NCBI GenBank assembly: GCA_000149265.1
Contig: CH003425.1
Coordinates: 99,195 to 163,194, forward strand
Direction of reading: 5' to 3'
DNA from: Ciona savignyi
Taxonomy: Eukaryota; Chordata; Ascidiacea; Phlebobranchia; Cionidae
DNA: 64,000 nt
Positions 44,651-55,792 of the stretch are shown here, in pieces; position 1 is the stretch's first letter; each line of letters begins with the position of its first letter. The notes beneath the pieces were generated by a model. It had not been told where the DNA came from, made no database searches, and was given only the letters and a program-made list of their open reading frames with translations. The position numbers and the translations under genes were made by a program.

Positions 44651-45326
44651 TTCTATCTATTTTGTATGAAAATGTTTAAATTATCTAATTTTAAAATGAG
44701 AAAGGCAAAATGCGCATCAATTGCAAAAGATTAATTCGTTTCTGTATTTTTTACAACTCAACGTTTATTGTTTCGCTGTAAAATTTTTGATTTTCGCTAA
44801 AAGAAACATTGCGTTTGTAAAGATTGAATTTTCGTTGAAAAGGGCGTGGGTGTTTTAAGCTTCACTGAATGCAACCAATGTGTTTACACACTTACCAATT
44901 CGTACACACATGTCTGGACTTCACGGCGATTCGATGCTTGAATCGAATTGATTGGCGTCAGCGTCTAATTGGTTTAAGTCTTTAATGGCGTGATTGCTGT
45001 ACTAACTGTCATTGGGACATACGTAATGAGAAAGAACGAAGCGTGGGAAAAGTAGAGGATTCTTTGATAGTCTACTGATAAGGTGCGCCAACCTATTGCG
45101 TTCAGTCTTAAATTAATAAATCGCTTAACCTTACCGATTAAATTCCCATAATTACTGAACACCCAGTTACCAGCCCAAGACTAAACATGGACATTATAAA
45201 TCGTTGATTCGTAATATTGCGTCGCCGTTGGATGGCGCTACCGACACACCCTATTTACGTGCAGTGAATCAGTATTACGTAAGACCATTATTTATTTTTA
45301 TATCCAGCGCTAGGGCATGGTTGGAG

Positions 45327-45334
45327 TATATAAG
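45327..45334 (+). promoter_or_regulatory. TATA box of the secreted-precursor gene
   Basis: TATATAAG sits in GC-richer surroundings (GGTTGGAGTATATAAGAGGC), about 450 bp before the first usable ATG. A pyrimidine tract with CAG at about 45732 suggests a 5' UTR intron, so transcription probably begins near 45358. Confidence 0.7.
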
Positions 45335-45782
45335 AGGCAGCGGCTGATAGAACAAACCATTCGATACTCGCGGGAGCATTGATGACAAGAAACTTCTTCT
45401 TGCGTTTTTAAGAACTTCAAATTGAAGAGGATTTCGTCTTCATTTCATTTAATTCGTGTTTTTTGGAATCGAAATATTTTTCGCGAGTTTTTAGTAAATT
45501 TTCATTATTTCTCAAATAATTTAAGAATTTCCGTAGCTCAAAGTGCGCAATGCGCGTTGCGTAGAAACTTCTAGAAATTTAAAGAAAGATCTTTACCGGT
45601 TAAATAGGAAGCTATAAGTGGTTTTGAAATGTGAAAATTTTTTAAAGAAAAACCCCAAAAATATGTTCCTTTAAAAATTATTGCATGCACAAAATAGCGT
45701 AAAGTTTTTTTAGTAAACAATTTGTTTTTCAGATTTATTTATTTATTAACCATTGACTTTCGATCTTACAATCGATTTAATT

Positions 45783-48700
45783 ATGACGTCACACACCCAA
45801 ATGTTTAACAACAGAAGAGGTGCGAAGAACTTCCGGTGTCAATCCGTCGTATTGCATCTAACGCTTGTGGTCCTCATGATCGTGACCGTCTCTGACGCCG
45901 CGAATTTTGACTACATACCACCGCACCATCAAACAAGTTATTACACCCTTCTACGGAAAATGCGGGCGGGGATTGCGGCTTCCAATCCCCGCAGAACGGC
46001 CACCAATTTCCCGAGCACCGCGGCGGGATCAATTAGCGGCAAAACGTGCGCGAAAGTGGTGGAGTTATGCAGCAAAACGTGCAAAGGGGTAGATTGTTCG
46101 CTAACCAAGAAAATACAAGTGGAAGGGAAACTGCGGTGTGTTAAAAAGTGCTTTAACACGGTAAGTTTTTATTCCGAAACTCGATTATACCATTTTCTGA
46201 AAGATAGTTTACGTTTCACAATTTTGATATATTGTGTTCATATGTAATAGTTGCCCGCTTACCAAGGTTGATTAATTTCCATATTTTTATACCGCTTTGC
46301 GAATAAGCTCACCGATTAACAGGTGGTGCGCTTATTAATTTTTATTGGTATAATTTAACATCATTAGTGCTTTTTGAATAATGCTTGTGGTAATGTTTGA
46401 ATTTCTATGCGGCGTTTAACCAACCACTTTCGTTTAAACCTCAAATCGTGCAGTGAACAACACAATCTGAAAGTTGATGTCACGTTTTGGCGTAACATTC
46501 ACTCCTATTGAAACGTTACCTGTTAAAACATCAAAATAAATAAAATTTTCTATTTGAATAAGGACTAACAATGCTGTAATGGCGAACTATCTCATAATAA
46601 TGCATAAGCCTATCTTTGTTCGAGCTTTATGCAAATATTTAAAATAAACAAATTTTTAAGTTGTGTGGTACCATTTCTGACAAAATTATTCTTTTCAGGA
46701 TACCTTTCCACGGTCGAGCAGAGCAAAAGATTTAATTCAGTCGAGTCCGTCTACAAACCAACTAGCAAAAGGTAAATTTTCGAGTATTTTTTAAAGATAA
46801 ATCTAAATAAATTCGGTTTTAAAATTAAGAAGCTGATGAAAAGTGATTTTGAAATACGGATTGAAAATGAAATGTGTTTTAGTAAAACGTCTCAATAAGA
46901 TGACTATTCTGGTTTTGTGTTTTTAGCTTAGATTTTGACTTCAGTTTCATTTTATTTGTAAAATTTAGTGTTTGAGCAATAAGCATTGCATGTTTTTTAT
47001 TCGTCTTAAATCATTTATGAAAAGGAATGCACATGTGTCTGGTAATAAGTAATTTATTCGAGTTTTTATTCACACGATCGCAAATTATCATAGCATAAAC
47101 ACGAATTAATTTGTAATTCCCCGTAAAATCTTCGTCTAGCCTCATATTTTCGCGCTAACTCCAAACCTAATATTTTATCCCACGACGTTTAGTTTCTAGT
47201 CAATGATTATTCCGTTTCTTCCGCTAATTACCCGCGGAACAGTTGCTCGCTTTGATAAGTCCCCACAAGCTTTACGAGCTATTCAATTATCGATTCCAAG
47301 CCGGGTTTTAATCACTTCAATGACGTAAGTGTCGACTTAAAATTAAGTGTTGTCGCGAGATTTAAATTTAATCCCATTTTCCGGGGTCTTTAATTTAACG
47401 CAAAATATTCAAATTCGAAACTGATTACATCGAAAAATAAGCAAAATTACGCAGTGATTTCAGGTATAAAACAGGAAAATGTACGAGTGTTTAAATCATC
47501 GTTAGTTAATATATTGCAGCGTTTTGTGAAACGTCATTTCATTAAATAGTTCATACAAAGTAAAAATATTCTATGTAAAAATGACATACGGGTCGGGTGA
47601 TCTGACGATTGCCGTATGGTAACGCCCCTTAAGATTCAAATTCACCGGGATAAACATAAATATCCAATCCTATCTCCTGCCCATAATTTTAACTAAATAA
47701 AAGTCAATGGTAATCAGTCAAATTACTAAGCACGCAAAACAGACAGTTCAAAGCTAAATTGTAATTTGCATGTTTAAAAAAGATAAATTTTTAATATTCG
47801 AAGTTGTATTGAATAAAATGATCGGGCAAAAGTTACAGCAGGTAAATGGCAGACTCGGTCGAAAATATATTTTTTAGTTCGATAAGGTTTAAAAAACACT
47901 TTTGTTTCCAGATGTGCTTGCCACTACAAAATCATCGGACGAAGAAAGGAATACAGGAAGTGACGTAATGACGGCAGCGGAAAAGTGCAGACAAAGCGGA
48001 AATGACGACTCAGAAGAGTGCTTATTTGCATACAGCAATGATATATCGCATGAGGTAAGTTCAAGTTCTGAATTTGCATAAAGCATGTTTTTAACGATAA
48101 ATTATGTTTTAAAAACCGTAGAATTTTAAGGCAATGTACAGAAAAATTAAATCAAAATTTATATTTTATTTTTTGATAATTTTTGTAAAATTGACATCTA
48201 GTAAACATGATGAAACCAGTTTTGCTTATTTCGCCATCACTGCGCAAGAAATTTGCTTTTTTAAGTCTCTTAAAATAGAAATATAGAAAGCACCCTGGTT
48301 TCAAAAATAATATCTTACAACATGGACGAAAGTTTGAAAATTCAATATAACAAACTCATAATGACAAACGTAAAATTTAATGAGAAATCGTTAAATACAT
48401 TTCAACCAAATCGATAAATTGAAACCGTTTTGTTCGCACGATAACCTATTCAGTCTTTTCATGCGTTTATTGCGGGTATAAATACCAAATTCGCTGAAAA
48501 TTAGTTCGACTCTCCGTCTGTGTTTCTGTTAACTCCTATCAAAATGACGACAGCAAATTGATGAAATTTGATTTTTTTAGATTTTCTGTTTTTTTAAGTT
48601 GATTTTTGGAAATTTTTTAATTTCTAAGTTGATTTTTTGAAAACTTTCAATTTTTAAGTTGATTTTTAATCTACTTTTAATTTGCTAGGTTATTAAGTTG

Positions 48701-50483
48701 CTTTTTTAAATAAGTTTTGCTTTCCTAGGTTGTTCAGAACGCGTTGAAAAAATTGATGGCGGATGAAAGAGCGGATAAGAAGCAAGAAACGAATGGTAAA
48801 TATTAAATGGTGTTTTAAATACAAAATGTCTCGCTTTGTTTATCTGGGTAAGTTTCGAACCCAAGATACGTTCTTAACTGTGTGACTGGTTTTAATCAGA
48901 GATCGACACATATACATGAATCGGCTTCATTAACTATTTGACCAGCACAACCATTCTAAAATTGCTTAAAATTGGCAAATTATTAATATTTACCTAGTAA
49001 ATAATATTCAAATTATTTTTAAATAATATTATTTTTGTTTCACTTTTTTCAATTTTTTTGTTAAAATATTTAATTTTTTGTTTTATTTAGATTTCTCAAA
49101 TGAACTACGTCATTCGTCTGTGACATCACCTTCTTCATTGTTACGTCGTGCGTCAAGCTTCAGGAAGAAACGTTCGATCCATTTAGTGTAAGTTTTTTTA
49201 ACGTAATAGAATTATTCATAAAACGAGTTTACGTTAGGTCAACACTTTTTTACGTTGGTCAACACGTTTTTGTATTTCTGTTGTAAACGTAACAAACGCG
49301 TCTTTGATTTTCAACTGACTCAAAAAACGTATTTCGCCTTTCTCAATAAGTCAACTAAAAAAGAACAAAATAAGTAATTTCCGCCATTTCCGCTGTCTAC
49401 GTATTTGCCGGATAAAGTTAGGAAAATAAAGTACAAATAACCGACGTAGAAAACCCTGTGACTGGTAATAGGATAAGGGTCGGATGTTTATAAACAAATT
49501 TAGTATTATAACGCACGGGCGCTTTACCGCACTGGTCTTTATCAGTTCAAAAATAAAACCTTAAAATTTTTCCCCAAAAATGCATCGCGATATTTTTGGT
49601 TTTCACTTAAATTTTGGGATCATTTTAGAAAGAAACCTTAAGTTTATTCGCGCAATGGTAGACCCAAGGTTGTTATAGCACTAGAATCGATAATACCGTG
49701 TTTCACATTAAACATAGTCATTTTATTGTTATTTAACCGACATGTTGGTGGTGTTTTAGAAGGTGCGTGGTAACAAAATCGTCGATTCGTGTTTTCCCGA
49801 CTCCGGGCTATTTAACTCGAATCCTCAACCACGGTCATAACCATAGACACCAGCCATTTTGTATTTAAATAAATTTTCTCCGAATAAAAAAGCCTTTTTT
49901 TATTTTTTTTATCGGTTCTTTCTTTCAAACTAATAGAGCTTGTCATTCCGTCCATTTTTACTTACAAATGGTATATATTTTCGGCCTTGTTAAAGTTTCG
50001 AAATTTTATGAAAATTTTAATCATATATTTTTTGAATAGAATGTATCGGTCGCGCTAACCATTTAATTTTCCGTTTACAGAAATCGGATCCGCACCCCTA
50101 CGACCGTAGCTCCAAGTAATATCCCCAAAGTCGAAGTCTGCCCCACCAGACTTAAGATCATTCAACCCTCTACCGCCGTACACTGGAAATCCGGCCGCCC
50201 CGTCTATCTCTACCACGGACAGAATAACACCGATCTCTACGTTCAAAAATTCGAGGTCGGGATTTGCTCCCCTCTTGCCCCGGTCGTACGAGTTCGAGTC
50301 CCGGGGCGAGAGGACCCAGTTTGCCGGCCTCTGCTCACGAAACACCTCGCTAACTTTTTCGTGGAGCAATCGCGACTTGCGACCACCCCGTTCCAAGGTA
50401 TCCGGTGCCAAACTATAAACGCTTCCATTTCTATCTGCAGAGACTGGATATATCTTTCATCGCAGTGCAAACTGTATCTGTAA
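45783..50483 (+). CDS. Secreted growth-factor-like precursor with two six-cysteine modules and an RKKR site
   Basis: Exons: 45783-46160, 46699-46771, 47912-48054, 48729-48795, 49091-49187, 50081-50483; all phases agree, giving 386 residues. Start is the ATG at 45783 (Met7 is an alternative). A hydrophobic core at about 22-37 then SDAAN indicates a signal peptide. Module 1 (89-123) has six Cys: C-x6-C-x3-C-x4-C-x13-C-x3-C. A charged linker with two more Cys follows, then FRKKR/S at 244-249, a furin-type site. The C-terminal part (249-386) has exactly six Cys at 273, 315, 334, 362, 372 and 382, with two N-glycosylation sequons. Signal, pro-region, RKKR and a six-Cys C-terminus resemble cystine-knot factors; the first spacing (x41) is close to neurotrophins (x42), but the others differ and the terminal CxC is absent. 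Extracellular ligand is an inference; family unrecognised. Confidence 0.78.
47590..47685 (+). mobile_element. SINE-A 3' fragment
   Basis: GGGTGATCTGACGATTGCC to AAATATCCAATCCTATC. In the second coding intron of the secreted-precursor gene. Confidence 0.82.
48590..48715 (+). repeat. Degenerate T-rich tandem repeat in an intron
   Basis: About four imperfect units of AAGTTGATTTTTGGAAATTT type lie just before the acceptor at 48728, forming an unusually long polypyrimidine region. Confidence 0.6.
48838..48955 (-). mobile_element. SINE-B
   Basis: GTAAGTTTCGAACCCAAGAT to TAACTATTTGACCAGCAC; in an intron of the secreted-precursor gene. Confidence 0.75.
49975..50070 (-). mobile_element. Decayed SINE-B abutting the last acceptor of the secreted-precursor gene
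   Basis: AGTTTCGAAATTTTATG and ATGTATCGGTCGCGCTAACC; about 10 bp from the acceptor at 50080. Confidence 0.6.
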
Positions 50484-51825
50484 TCGACCCAAATCGCTAC
50501 TAACACGTGACATCGTCACATGATTACGTCGTCAGCGAATGACGTCATCATTTACTAACACGTGACAACGTACGTCATATGATGACGTAATCAGCAAACA
50601 CACAACTCGAGTTGTGTGTATTTTCTAACAGCGAAAATTCTTCATCATTTATTTTATTTTTCTACTTTTTCCCGCTCTTTCCGCTTTCCGTTTAAATTTC
50701 GCGGAAATGACGTCACTGTTATAAACCGGAAGCGGGGCACGGTGGCCGCTGATGATTGGTCGGATTAAAAAATATGAAATATGACGTAATTTATCGCGGG
50801 CGTAACGAATTCCCGCGACTGGTCTTTAACAAAAACATCTTATTTAGGTATAAAACACACCTTGAGCTAACTCCGCCAAAAATTCGACTTTACAAGCATT
50901 GGCGACTCGATAATTGCACACGACCAATTAAAGCCTCACTCTCTCATAATAATGGGAGGTGTGACGTCATAATCAGGTCGGGTTGACACTTATATGTCAG
51001 TCTAGATGTCGACGCGCCTTTGAACAGGGGTGTGTTCGAGTTAGGACTGGATTTGATAAACACTCTTAAATCTATGTTATGCGGTTTAACTACCAACCCG
51101 ATTTCTAATGTGCTTAAGAATTATAACATTACGTAATGCCTGGACAAAATCATGGCTTCTTCTTTTTAAATATAATGTCCTGTTTCGGGTATAAATAACT
51201 GTCTGGGTCGTGATTAAATTGTGACTTATTTATATTCATATTCTAGAAGTAGATAGCTGCTTGCCGTTCTACGCCCTATTATTACTTTGCACCTTTTCTA
51301 TTTATTGTTCTATTTTTTCATTGCTTATCCAGAGTTTTACTTTTTACGAGTTCCAATACATATTGAGCCAAAGGCTTATTGTGATACCAAATAAAGTATG
51401 ACAACTTAACTATTAGGACTTTTTATTTGACCGAAGTCTAAGGAATGAGTTTTATACAGCAGTCATATTTTAGAAATGGATAATGGCAGCACTAGCGTTT
51501 CCTAAGATAAAGAGTTCAAACCATTGAGATTGGTATATTTTTTATCGGCCAGGATTCGAACCCATGATGGGTTCGTAAAATGTTTTTTTTTATTTCGAAA
51601 TCGGTAATGTATCGGTCGCGTTAACCCTTTCCGTACATTTAGACTTTTATTGCTGAAACCGTTTTTGCAAAACTGCACAACGCTTGCCGATTCTATAAAT
51701 ACACCAAATGAGTTTCTATTTTTAAGCGACACGATTCTCGATACAACTTATTAAAGTTCCGTTTACGAATTTATTTTAGTAACCTCGTGCCACAATGATG
51801 CATTATCACCCATGCGAATATTGTA
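50484..51825. other. Downstream region of the secreted-precursor gene
   Basis: 50495-50620 is rich in CACGTGA and TGACGTCA-type sites (GAATGACGTCATCA, GATGACGTAATC). A canonical AATAAA is not close after the stop; CAAATAAAG occurs at about 51390. The rest is unique apart from one SINE-B. Confidence 0.5.
51538..51640 (-). mobile_element. SINE-B
   Basis: CCAGGATTCGAACCCATGAT to GTATCGGTCGCGTTAACCC. Confidence 0.85.
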
Positions 51826-52153
51826 TATAGGATAGGATAGGATAGGATAGGATATTCATCTTTATCCCCGTGAATGGGAAAACCAAGGGGGTTAACACAC
51901 GGGCAATCGTCAGATCACCTCGCGCCCATCGTCGGGTTACCGGAGCTATTGCAGTGTGTTGTATATGATAGACACGTTCCTTCAATTTGGTAAAACCCAT
52001 TAATCCGCTGGGTTCAGGCAATGTCCGTTAAAATATTCAATTATTTGAAAGTGCCTTGCCCAAGGACACAACCGACTAGCTAGCCACCAGTTTCGCACCT
52101 GCAACCTTTCGATTGAAAGGCGACGCACTTAACCGTTAGACCAACGGGCCGGA
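51826..52153 (-). mobile_element. SINE-A, best-preserved full-length copy with (GGATA)n
   Basis: Four to five GGATA units, then GTGAATGGGAAAACCAAGGG, through CCTTGCCCAAGGACACAACC to the tRNA-like head ending CCAACGGGCCGGAC. An extra segment of about 20 bp (TATTCAATTATTTGAAAG) interrupts the middle block. Confidence 0.95.
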
Positions 52154-53065
52154 CATAAACGACAATGGCCATCTAAACGATGTTTACAGGTGTTGTATGT
52201 TAAAACCAGTCGAATTTTTGTTTTTGACGAAGGTATAGGAGCTTCTCGCACGCAAATTACAACAAACATTTGTTAAAAAACAAAAACAAATCACAATAGC
52301 TTAACTGTTCACAAAACATGTATTATGCAAATACGCATTTACAACTTTTCTGTTGATCATATCATTCTTTCAACAATAGTTTTGTTGTATAGGCTTCTAA
52401 CCTATAAGGTAATCTAGCCGAAATATGACCCGAAAATCAAGCGTCAGATAAAGGGTTAAAGAACGGGATTTTCAAAGCCAGAAATACGGGTTTAATGTTT
52501 AGTCGTTGTGTAACGTGTTAGAGACATTATTTTGATAACTAGAAAAAAAAGTTGTAAAAAATAATATCAATTAATGGTATTTTGGCCTTAAGTCAAGATT
52601 CATAGAAAGTAAACTGAACTAAATAACCCAGTTACGACAAGTTGTTATCTCATATGACCTCTGCAAGCCAGGTGTAATAAAAAGTTAATTAGGTTGATAT
52701 TCATTTCGAGTACGTATATAACTAGTTAATTAAAATATTCAATTTGATTAAATATTCAATATGTTCCTTAAATAAACTATTTCATTGACGTATTTTGCGA
52801 TTTCTTAAAGGTAACTAATAGGTTTTGTATGTATATTTAGACAGTACAAACAAAAAATAAACTTAACCTTATATAATATGGTGTTAAATCTAAATTAAAA
52901 AGTAAACTTAATTAGGTCATTGATGGAGTGCACCAGTTAGGGTTAAAATATGTTGTGCTCTAGTAATCTATGGTTTTGGGTTCGAAACACTGGCGGCGAA
53001 AAAAAAAGTTTCTTGTGGAGATTTCAGAATTCCAGTTTTATAACCGCAAAACTAAAAGTCGGAAG

Positions 53066-53175
53066 TACGGTCGTGTGACCGAATGGTTAACGCGAACGAT
53101 AAATTCACCGACTCCTATACAAAAACGGCCCGAGTAACGAGCCCATTATAGGGTTCGAAACTTGGCACGTAAAAA
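53066..53175 (+). mobile_element. SINE-B, nearly intact
   Basis: GTACGGTCGTGTGACCGAAT, GGTTAACGCGAACGAT, AACGAGCCCATTATAGGGTT, CGAAACTTGG, GTAAAAAA. Confidence 0.88.
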
Positions 53176-54026
53176 ATTAAACTAATATTCGAAACTGATG
53201 ATGGTGGGTTCAAAACTAGGTTCGGTTGCGTAAACTCACACACGGACAGGTGTGTCAGTTGACATGGACGAGTTCAACTGCTTGCACCCACTGTGCAAAA
53301 ATAGCAAATGACCTATAACGTTTGGTCGATTATTTTGCTCGGGGTTTGGTAAAGCGGCGTGCTACGTTTCTGAAAATTTCCGGCATACAGCAAGTGTAAA
53401 TATAGACCAAGTGTAAAGGTTGAACTATGTTTGTTTATTTACACTACCACCCGACTTTAAACCGTTAAAATTCAGTAACCAATTTAAACATAAATATCCC
53501 CTTATGTTGGGTTGCTAGAGCTGTCTTCAACCCATTTTACACAAACATCTATTCGTTGCGTATACCGCTGTTACAAAACCGCCAAAGCAAAATAAACAGT
53601 GAATATGATAATTATAGTATGACTACACGGAGAGCCTACGTGTCTGCTATGGTTATTTGTTGTTGTACTTCAAAATAGCAACAACCGTGTCTCGCTATCT
53701 CGTATTAATAAACAGCTTTACAATGCTGCTGATAAAGAACAATGTCAAATTGGTAAATAATGGTCCAGAAACCCGTTTAAGCACTTAAGAAACATCATGT
53801 ACCGACGGTCACGTTTACCAAGATTGATAAAAGCAAATATGTTATTTTTAACCAGACACCTGACATATAAGTTAACTCACGCATATATGTTTTAAAAATG
53901 CATTCAAAACCGGTTTAATGCAGCCGGATCTATAATACTTTGACATAGAATAATAAACCTATACGTTGTTGGGACTTAAATTTAGCAGTTAAGTATTACA
54001 ATGCTGGCTACCTTGTCGACGGATGT

Positions 54027-54180
54027 ATTATGATATTCATGTTATATCCCAGTGAATATAAATCGAAATGGGGAGTTATTACACGAACAATCGTCAGATT
54101 TCCTTGCACCCACCGTCGGGTTACCGGAGCTATTGCAGTGTGTTGTGTAGGATTCAAACGTTCCTATAATTTTAGTAGAA
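54027..54180 (-). mobile_element. SINE-A 3' part next to the 41-bp array
   Basis: ATTCATGTTATATCCCAGTG to TGTTGTGTAGGATTC; the array begins immediately after. Confidence 0.82.
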
Positions 54181-54182
54181 CG

Positions 54183-55105
54183 CGCTAACCATTCGGCCAC
54201 ACAGGCTGTATATGAATTGATCGCGCTTACCATTTAGCCACACATGCTGTATATGAATTGATCGCGCTAACCATTCGGCCACACATGCTGTATATGAATT
54301 GGTCGCGTTAACCATTTGGCCACACAGGCTGTATATAAATTGATCGCGCTAACCATTTGGCCACACATGAGGTATAAAATTCGGTCACGTTAACCATTCG
54401 GCCACACATGCTGTATATGAATTGGTCGCGTTAACCATTTGGCCACACAGGCTGTATATAAATTAATCGCGCTAACCATTCGGCCACACATGCTGTATAA
54501 AATTCGGTCACGTTAACCATTCGGCCACACATGCTGTATATGAATTGATCGCGCTAACCATTTGGCCACACATGCTGTATATGAATCGGTTACGTTAACC
54601 ATTCGGCCACACATGCTGTATATGAATCGGTCACGTTAACCATTCGGCCACACATACTGTATAAAAATCGGTCATGTTAACCATTCGGCTACACATGCTG
54701 TATATGAATTGGTCGCGTTAACCATTTGGCCACACAGGCTGTATATGAATTGATCGCGCTAACCATTTGGCCACACATGCTATATATGAATCGGTCGCGT
54801 TAACTATTTGGCCACACAGGCTGTATATAAATTGATCGCGCTAACCATTGGGCCACACATGCTGTATATGAATCGGTCACGTTAACCATTCGGCCACACA
54901 TGCTGTATAAAATTCGGTCACGTTAACCATTCGGCCACACGTGCTGTATATGAATCGGTCACGTTAACCATTCGGCCACACATGCTGTATATGAATCGGT
55001 CGCTTTAACCATTCGGCCACACATGCTGTATATAAATTGATCGCGCTAACCATTGGGCCACACATGCTGTATAAAATTCGGTCGCGCTAACCATTTGGCC
55101 ACACG
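54183..55105. repeat. 23-copy, 41-bp tandem array of the SINE-B A-box segment
   Basis: Unit ATTGATCGCGCTAACCATTC, GGCCACACATGCTGTATATG, repeated 23 times with 40-42 bp spacing. Subtypes differ in TGATCGCGC versus CGGTCACGT and in ATTCGG, ATTTGG or ATTGGG. On the minus strand each unit reads GTGTGGCCGAATGGTTAACG, the A-box part of SINE-B. It ends at the head of a normal SINE-B side (55105 onward). Confidence 0.95.
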
Positions 55106-55129
55106 ACCATTCGACCGAACAAAATGTTT

Positions 55130-55240
55130 TTAATTGGATAAGTTTCGAACCCATGATGGGCTTGTAGCGAATACCGTTTTTAAAGTACAAGTAGGTGTAC
55201 GTATCAGTCTTCTTAACCATTCGGCCACACGACCATTCGA
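55130..55240 (-). mobile_element. SINE-B flanking the array
   Basis: AAGTTTCGAACCCATGATGG to CTTAACCATTCGGCCACACG. Confidence 0.88.
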
Positions 55241-55399
55241 ACTGACAGATGAACAGTTTTGTTCAAGCATATTGTGCTTTAGTGACACCCCGCGGCACAT
55301 TTTTTATTATCAATTTCACACTTTAACTCGGCAAATAGGAAAAGACGTACGCAATCATTTAAAACAACAATACGTCGTTATTGTATAAATAAATTATTT

Positions 55400-55503
55400 T
55401 TCGGGCTGAGTTTCGAAACCATGATGCGCTTAACATAAGGCTCGTTTGTAAATAAGCCTGATGTATATGAATTGGTTGCTCTAACGCTAACTATTCAGCC
55501 GAA
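55400..55503 (-). mobile_element. SINE-B
   Basis: GGGCTGAGTTTCGAAACCAT to CTAACTATTCAGCCG. Confidence 0.75.
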
Positions 55504-55684
55504 TAAAGTTCAGCGCAACATGTTGCAGTAGATCCGGCAATAATAGCACAGTGTAACGCGTTCTATATATGTTACCACAGCTACTTAATACCAGTCGCGT
55601 CATTTTTGGTTATTCAACAGTGAAATAAGCCACAGTCTTTTAAATGCGAAAGAAAATTCCTAATACCATTGTCATTAATTAGTA

Positions 55685-55792
55685 CAGTCGTATGGGCGAA
55701 TGGTTAGCGACCGATACTTCACCAATATCAATATAAAAAGCTCTTGGTGACGAGCCAATCATTGGTTCGAAACCTAGCCGGTATAAAATAAT
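55685..55792 (+). mobile_element. SINE-B
   Basis: GTCGTATGGGCGAATGGTTA, GTGACGAGCCAATCATTGG, TTCGAAACCTAGCCGGTA. Confidence 0.85.

Larger units (their letters stand above)
40765..45326. other. Long stretch between the adaptor locus and the secreted-precursor gene
   Basis: Mostly AT-rich unique sequence with poly-T runs (41570-41720), the SINE-B cluster and one SINE-A fragment. The 5' exons and promoter of the adaptor gene may lie here, but I could not place them. Minus-strand ORFs at 41797-42031 have no convincing splice context. Confidence 0.5.

Noticed and set aside
45753..45782. Upstream start for the secreted precursor
   Set aside because: The frame is open but begins at TTG; the first ATG is at 45783.
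51806..52021. 71-codon minus-strand ORF (and similar ones at 16953-17261, 13566-13784, 22002-22250, 10647-10844)
   Set aside because: These are readings of SINE-A; the same peptide fragment ([12 protein letters not shown]) recurs at each copy.
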